DNA from: Planctomycetaceae bacterium
GTDB taxonomy: Bacteria > Planctomycetota > SZUA-567
NCBI GenBank assembly: GCA_021205245.1
Contig: JAJPXZ010000183.1
Span: forward strand, 1-39,527
Direction: 5' to 3'
DNA: 39,527 nucleotides
In this document: positions 36,191 to 39,527 of the stretch, piece after piece
Layout of the letters: each line of letters opens with the position of its first letter
Numbering within the stretch: the stretch's first letter is position 1
The notes under the pieces: model-generated
The model's database searches: none
What the model was told of the DNA's origin: nothing
What the model saw: the letters and a program-made list of their open reading frames with translations, nothing else
Made by a program: the position numbers and the translations under genes

Positions 36191-37889
36191 GAAAAATTCC
36201 CCATGACACATATGCCGCCAAAATCAGGGCCAAAAAGAACCCGAGGGTCGACAGCATGACCGGCACCGAAATGCCGCCAAAAATCGGAATTACATACCCC
36301 GCGATCGGACCGCTCTGCCCGGCCGAGAGGACAATGGACGAGCCGATAATCACCGCCGCCGCGATAATGCCGAGGGTGAGCCGGTCCATGGCGCGGCCGG
36401 TCCGTTCGGCAACGCCCTGGAGGTTGTCGTGATGGAAATTGATGGTAAAGCGGCCAGCGCGGGCTTTGTCCAACAGGTCGCGGATATCGTCCGGCATGCG
36501 CCGCACCAGGGAGGAAAACCGCGACAAAAGCTTCAGCGACCGGCCCGCCATGACGTCGGGGCGGTAGAGGCTCAAACTGAGGCGGCGGACTGCTGGGACG
36601 ATGGCGACATCGAGACGGAAGCCGGGGTCGAGATCCCGGACCACGGTCGCGACCAGCATCAGGCTTTTTAGGAGTAGGACAAAATCACGCGGCAGATAGA
36701 GACCGTTCCGGCGGGCGATGTTCAAAGACTCCTGGGCGATAAGGGTAAAGTCGATGCGGTCGGCAGGCATGCCGTAGTTGCGGTCGATAAAGTTCGCGAG
36801 ATCGAAGCGGAAACCCTGGATGTTGGCGTCGGGGGCGAATTCGCCGATATCGGCGTAGAGTTCGACAATGCGGTCGGTGTCGCCGTCCTTGAGAGCGATA
36901 AGGATCTGCGCCAGGATGCGGCGCATTTCTTCCGAAATATGCCCGGTCTGGCCGAAGTCGATAATGGAGACGACGCCGTCGGGACCGTAGAGCAGGTTGC
37001 CGGGATGCGGATCGCCGTGGAAAAGGCCGGTCTCGAAATACTGCCGCATAAAGCAGTCGGCGACGACATTGGCGACGCGGTTCTTTTCGGTGGCGGGCAG
37101 GAAGCCGATATCGCTGAGCGCCTTGCCTTCGACCCGTTGCATGACCAGGACGTCGCGGGTCACGTATTTCCAATAGATTTGCGGCACGTTGACGCCGGGG
37201 TCGTCCTCGACCGATTCGCGGAATTTGGTGGCATAAGCGGCTTCGCCGACAAAGTCGAGTTCGTTCGACAGGGTGCGCCGCAGTTCGCCCGCCATCATTT
37301 TCGGCCTGACGACCTTGAGTTCGGGGATGTGCCGTTCGACCAGCTCGGCGAGGGCGTCCAGGAGGCTGGAGTCCTCTTCGATCTGGACTTCGATATCGGG
37401 GCGCTTGATCTTGACGATCACGTCGCTGCCGTCCTTGAGGACAGCCGTATGCACCTGACCGATTGAACCGGCGGCGATGGCTTCGTGGGAAAAGACCTCG
37501 AAGATTTCGTCCAGGGGTTTGCCCAAGGACTTCTCCACCACCGGCCTGATGAGATCGCCCGCTATCGGCGGCACCTGATCCTGCAGATGGGCAAAGGCGA
37601 CCTGGAACTCCTTGGGGATAAGGTCCGGGCGGACGGCGAGGATTTGCCCAAGTTTGACATAAACCGGTCCCAACTCCTCGAACGCGGCGGCGAGGCGGTG
37701 GGGGAGGTCCATCTCCTGGTTGCGGACGGCGCTTTTGCTGTCCTCTATGTGGCGGCCGACCCAGGGAAGGTAATCGGCGATGCGCATCCGTTCGAGAAAA
37801 TGCGAGAAGCCGTGCTTCACCAGCACGGTGAGGATTTGCCGGAGGCGGCGGATGTTCAGGTAAGTGCGGCGCATGTCCCAGATATTCAC
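36171..37889 (-). CDS. ubiB: UbiB/ABC1/COQ8-family kinase-like protein
   Basis: 572 residues from the GTG at 37889 (GGGACGG ahead); the ORF track's ATG at 37982 adds 31 residues that do not look like the family. The UbiB signature includes the KxGQ region FEELGPVYVKLGQILAVRPD, the Ala/Gly-rich loop AAGSIGQVH (in place of a Gly-rich P-loop), the catalytic HGDPHPGNLL and the metal-binding DFG (IIDFGQTGHI). Two C-terminal TM helices (about 505-525 and 540-565) anchor it in the membrane. The family supports quinone biosynthesis or lipid handling by ATP-dependent action. It heads the minus-strand operon. Confidence 0.93.
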   Translation of the reverse strand: MNIWDMRRTYLNIRRLRQILTVLVKHGFSHFLERMRIADYLPWVGRHIEDSKSAVRNQEMDLPHRLAAAFEELGPVYVKLGQILAVRPDLIPKEFQVAFAHLQDQVPPIAGDLIRPVVEKSLGKPLDEIFEVFSHEAIAAGSIGQVHTAVLKDGSDVIVKIKRPDIEVQIEEDSSLLDALAELVERHIPELKVVRPKMMAGELRRTLSNELDFVGEAAYATKFRESVEDDPGVNVPQIYWKYVTRDVLVMQRVEGKALSDIGFLPATEKNRVANVVADCFMRQYFETGLFHGDPHPGNLLYGPDGVVSIIDFGQTGHISEEMRRILAQILIALKDGDTDRIVELYADIGEFAPDANIQGFRFDLANFIDRNYGMPADRIDFTLIAQESLNIARRNGLYLPRDFVLLLKSLMLVATVVRDLDPGFRLDVAIVPAVRRLSLSLYRPDVMAGRSLKLLSRFSSLVRRMPDDIRDLLDKARAGRFTINFHHDNLQGVAERTGRAMDRLTLGIIAAAVIIGSSIVLSAGQSGPIAGYVIPIFGGISVPVMLSTLGFFLALILAAYVSWGIFRDKDRK

Positions 37890-38036
37890 GATCCGTCCCT
37901 TTGGTTGCGGTGTGATTTCCCCCGCCCGGAATTCTCTTTTACTTGAGCATCCAATGGTATATGTATGGGGGAGACCGGGCAAGAGGCAATCCGCGATTCC
38001 CGGGAGACATCACCCTGATTGAATGGAAAAAGATTG

Positions 38037-38729
38037 ATGAAAACGATCGGAATGCTGGGCGGCATGAGCTGGGAAAGCACCGTGACCTACTACCAGGTGG
38101 TCAACCGGTTGGTCAAGGAACGCCTGGGCGGCCTGCACTCGGCGAAATGCGCGCTGGTAAGCGTCGATTTCCACGGGTTGGAGGCCGACATGGCAAAAGG
38201 CGACTGGGACGCCGTCGCCGCGACCCTCGTCGCCGCCGGTCAGCGCGTCGAAGCGGCTGGTGCGGATTTTCTCCTGATTTGCACCAACACCATGCATAAG
38301 GTCGCGGGACAAGTGGAGGCGGCGGTGGAGATTCCGCTGCTCCATATCGCCGATGCCGCAGCCGACGCCATGGCGGCACAAGGAATACACAAGGCAGCGC
38401 TCCTCGGCACCGCCTATACGATGGAACAGGATTTTTACACCAAGCGGCTGACGGCACGCGGCTTCGAGGTGATAATCCCGGACGCGGACGACCGCGCCCG
38501 TCTGAACCGTATCATTTTCGACGAGTTATGCCGGGGCATCATCCTGCCGGAATCCAAGGCGTTCGCCCATGAACTGGTGGAGAAAATGCAGGCAGCCGGA
38601 GCGGAAGGGGCCATCCTTGGCTGTACCGAAATCGGCCTGATCATTACCCAGGACGAAAGCGACTGTCCCCTCTTCGATACCGCCCTAATCCATGCCGCCG
38701 CGGCGGTTGATATGGCTTTGGCCGAATAA
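38037..38729 (+). CDS. Aspartate/glutamate racemase family protein
   Basis: 230 residues from the ATG at 38037 (the ORF track begins with an upstream TTG). The family motif MKTIGMLGGMSWEST is followed by the first catalytic Cys in ICTNTMHKVA and the second in ILGCTEIGLII. Both cysteines of the two-base mechanism are present, so a racemase on aspartate, or another amino acid in RacX/YgeA-type enzymes, is likely. It may supply D-amino acids to the cell wall. Diverges from ubiB by 147 bp. Confidence 0.92.
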   Translation: MKTIGMLGGMSWESTVTYYQVVNRLVKERLGGLHSAKCALVSVDFHGLEADMAKGDWDAVAATLVAAGQRVEAAGADFLLICTNTMHKVAGQVEAAVEIPLLHIADAAADAMAAQGIHKAALLGTAYTMEQDFYTKRLTARGFEVIIPDADDRARLNRIIFDELCRGIILPESKAFAHELVEKMQAAGAEGAILGCTEIGLIITQDESDCPLFDTALIHAAAAVDMALAE

Positions 38730-38744
38730 CACCGTGTACACGAT

Positions 38745-39269
38745 TCAGTTGTCAAAGAGCTTGGGGCGGGTCGGGCCGGAACACGTACCGGAGTAACCCA
38801 CCATTGGGACCACGGCCACCGTCTCGGGTTCACGTCTGCTGGGACGTCCTTCTCCGAGGACCGTCACCGTCCGTGGCGGCGGGCCGGTCGTTGTGGCGGC
38901 GAGTGACGGCAGGCGGAATCGACGCCGTCGCGGCGGCGGCGGGGTGAGGAGCGGCTTTCGCGTCCAGGTCCAGCCACGGCGCTGACACGGGCGCACGCGC
39001 CGGGGACGGGGGATGCGACGGCGGGGCCAGGTTGCTATAAGATCCTCGATGTTACGCTGCGCCTCTCGGAGATACGCGATGATGCGGTCCCAATTCTTCT
39101 GGCTGACGACGCCTTTCGGCCGGTCCATCCAGGGGTCGGCGAGCCAGAACCAGCGCTCGTGCCGACGCGGCACGTCGCACGCGTCGTAGGCCAATCCGTG
39201 GGCGAGGGACTGGACCCAGCCTGGACCAGGAAAAGGCCGTGGATAATGTTTTTGGCGTTTGTAGCGCAT
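38745..39269 (-). CDS. Possible hypothetical protein, Trp- and Arg-rich
   Basis: 174 residues. The first 80 residues (MRYKRQKHYPRPFPGPGWVQ; RHERWFWLADPWMDRPKGVV; NWDRIIAYLREAQRNIEDLI) look like real protein, with Trp and a helical segment. An AAAGGGGA ribosome site lies before the ATG. The second half is Pro/Arg-rich and could be out of frame or disordered. No family is recognised. It converges on the racemase gene with a gap of 15 bp. Overlapping ORFs on the same strand are weaker. Confidence 0.45.
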   Translation of the reverse strand: MRYKRQKHYPRPFPGPGWVQSLAHGLAYDACDVPRRHERWFWLADPWMDRPKGVVSQKNWDRIIAYLREAQRNIEDLIATWPRRRIPRPRRVRPCQRRGWTWTRKPLLTPPPPRRRRFRLPSLAATTTGPPPRTVTVLGEGRPSRREPETVAVVPMVGYSGTCSGPTRPKLFDN

Positions 39270-39355
39270 GGGGTTCCCCTTTCATTTTCTTTATGGTAGG
39301 GGTGTTCACGCACTGGAACGATAAAAACCGGGTTTTTTGCGGTGAATGTAATCCT

Positions 39356-39492
39356 CCCCGCCGGGGTCCACGACCCGAACATCCGCTGCGGGCGTCAACC
39401 GCTTGAGTTTGGTGCCTTCGGTGTCTAGCCCCGTGGACCCCGGCCGAACCGCCCGTTTTCGCGCTGGTGGAGGTCCGCACGCCGGGGTGACG
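39356..39492. repeat. Inverted-repeat element, copy 3 (partial)
   Basis: Read on the minus strand, 39396-39492 repeats the first half of copy 2 (9005-9100) with long near-identical blocks: CGTCACCCCGGCGTGCGGAC... and CGGGCGGTTCGGCCGGGGTC..., and then the GGCACCAA(A)CTCAAGCGGT block. An inner arm on the other side (39356-39374) pairs with 39431-39445. The second outer arm is missing. It fills most of the gap between the putative gene at 39269 and the window's right edge. Confidence 0.75.
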
Positions 39493-39527
39493 TGGGGGGG
39501 AAGTGCTATCGTACAGACTGATAACAA

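Overview
The window is about 39.5 kb of GC-rich DNA from a Gram-negative bacterium. Several predicted lipoproteins with clear lipoboxes, a periplasmic HtrA protease, two-TM proteins with large extracytoplasmic parts and a UbiB-type kinase fit a diderm. The lineage cannot be fixed from sequence alone. The mix of Pro/Tyr/Ala-rich lipoproteins, a LacI regulator, an unusual F-type ATPase and degenerate hydrolases makes me think of the PVC group (Lentisphaerota/Planctomycetota-like), but this is only an impression. No rRNA, tRNA, CRISPR array or insertion sequence was recognised.

Layout. 1-9.9 kb holds mostly envelope and secreted proteins: a low-complexity acidic/Pro-rich protein running in from the left edge, two secreted proteins on the minus strand (one a lipoprotein with a DUF1573-like end), a HtrA/DegP protease, a Cys-containing cytoplasmic protein, a small Cys-rich secreted protein, a PepSY protein and a lipoprotein. 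10-17.4 kb holds a DUF3137 membrane protein, a cytoplasmic asparaginase, a CsoR-family repressor next to a CopA copper ATPase, a SYLF lipid-binding protein and a LacI regulator.

17.6-32.7 kb is one long plus-strand gene string. It starts with a complete but strongly modified F-type ATP synthase operon in the order I-a-c3-c1-b-b'-delta-alpha-gamma-beta-epsilon. It continues with almost no spacing into a family 8 glycosyltransferase, queC, a small methyltransferase, gltX and an esterase. 32.6-37.9 kb is a tight minus-strand string: ubiB, a lipoprotein of the alpha/beta-hydrolase type, a HEAT-like lipoprotein, a GH1-like protein and a MEMO-family protein. An aspartate racemase-family gene and a possible small hypothetical gene close the window.

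The most remarkable system is the ATP synthase. One rotor gene encodes three fused c hairpins, of which only the first keeps the ion-binding carboxylate (E60); the other two carry Gln (Q144, Q242). The next gene encodes a single-hairpin c with two acidic residues (E37 and E70). Subunit a carries a loop rich in D-x-N-x-(N/D)-G motifs, predicted to face the periplasm. Both b-type stalk proteins have an extra TM helix and an extracytoplasmic domain of more than 100 residues. Together these suggest a hybrid-rotor F-ATPase with altered ion stoichiometry and an extracytoplasmic elaboration on the stator. The catalytic F1 subunits keep their nucleotide-binding motifs, though alpha and gamma carry insertions.

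Other points worth attention: a CsoR-like protein with all three copper ligands replaced (S-Y-T for C-H-C) beside copA; a GH1 protein with no catalytic nucleophile; an alpha/beta-hydrolase-like lipoprotein with GHGLG in place of GxSxG; and a dispersed family of inverted-repeat elements found in intergenic gaps.
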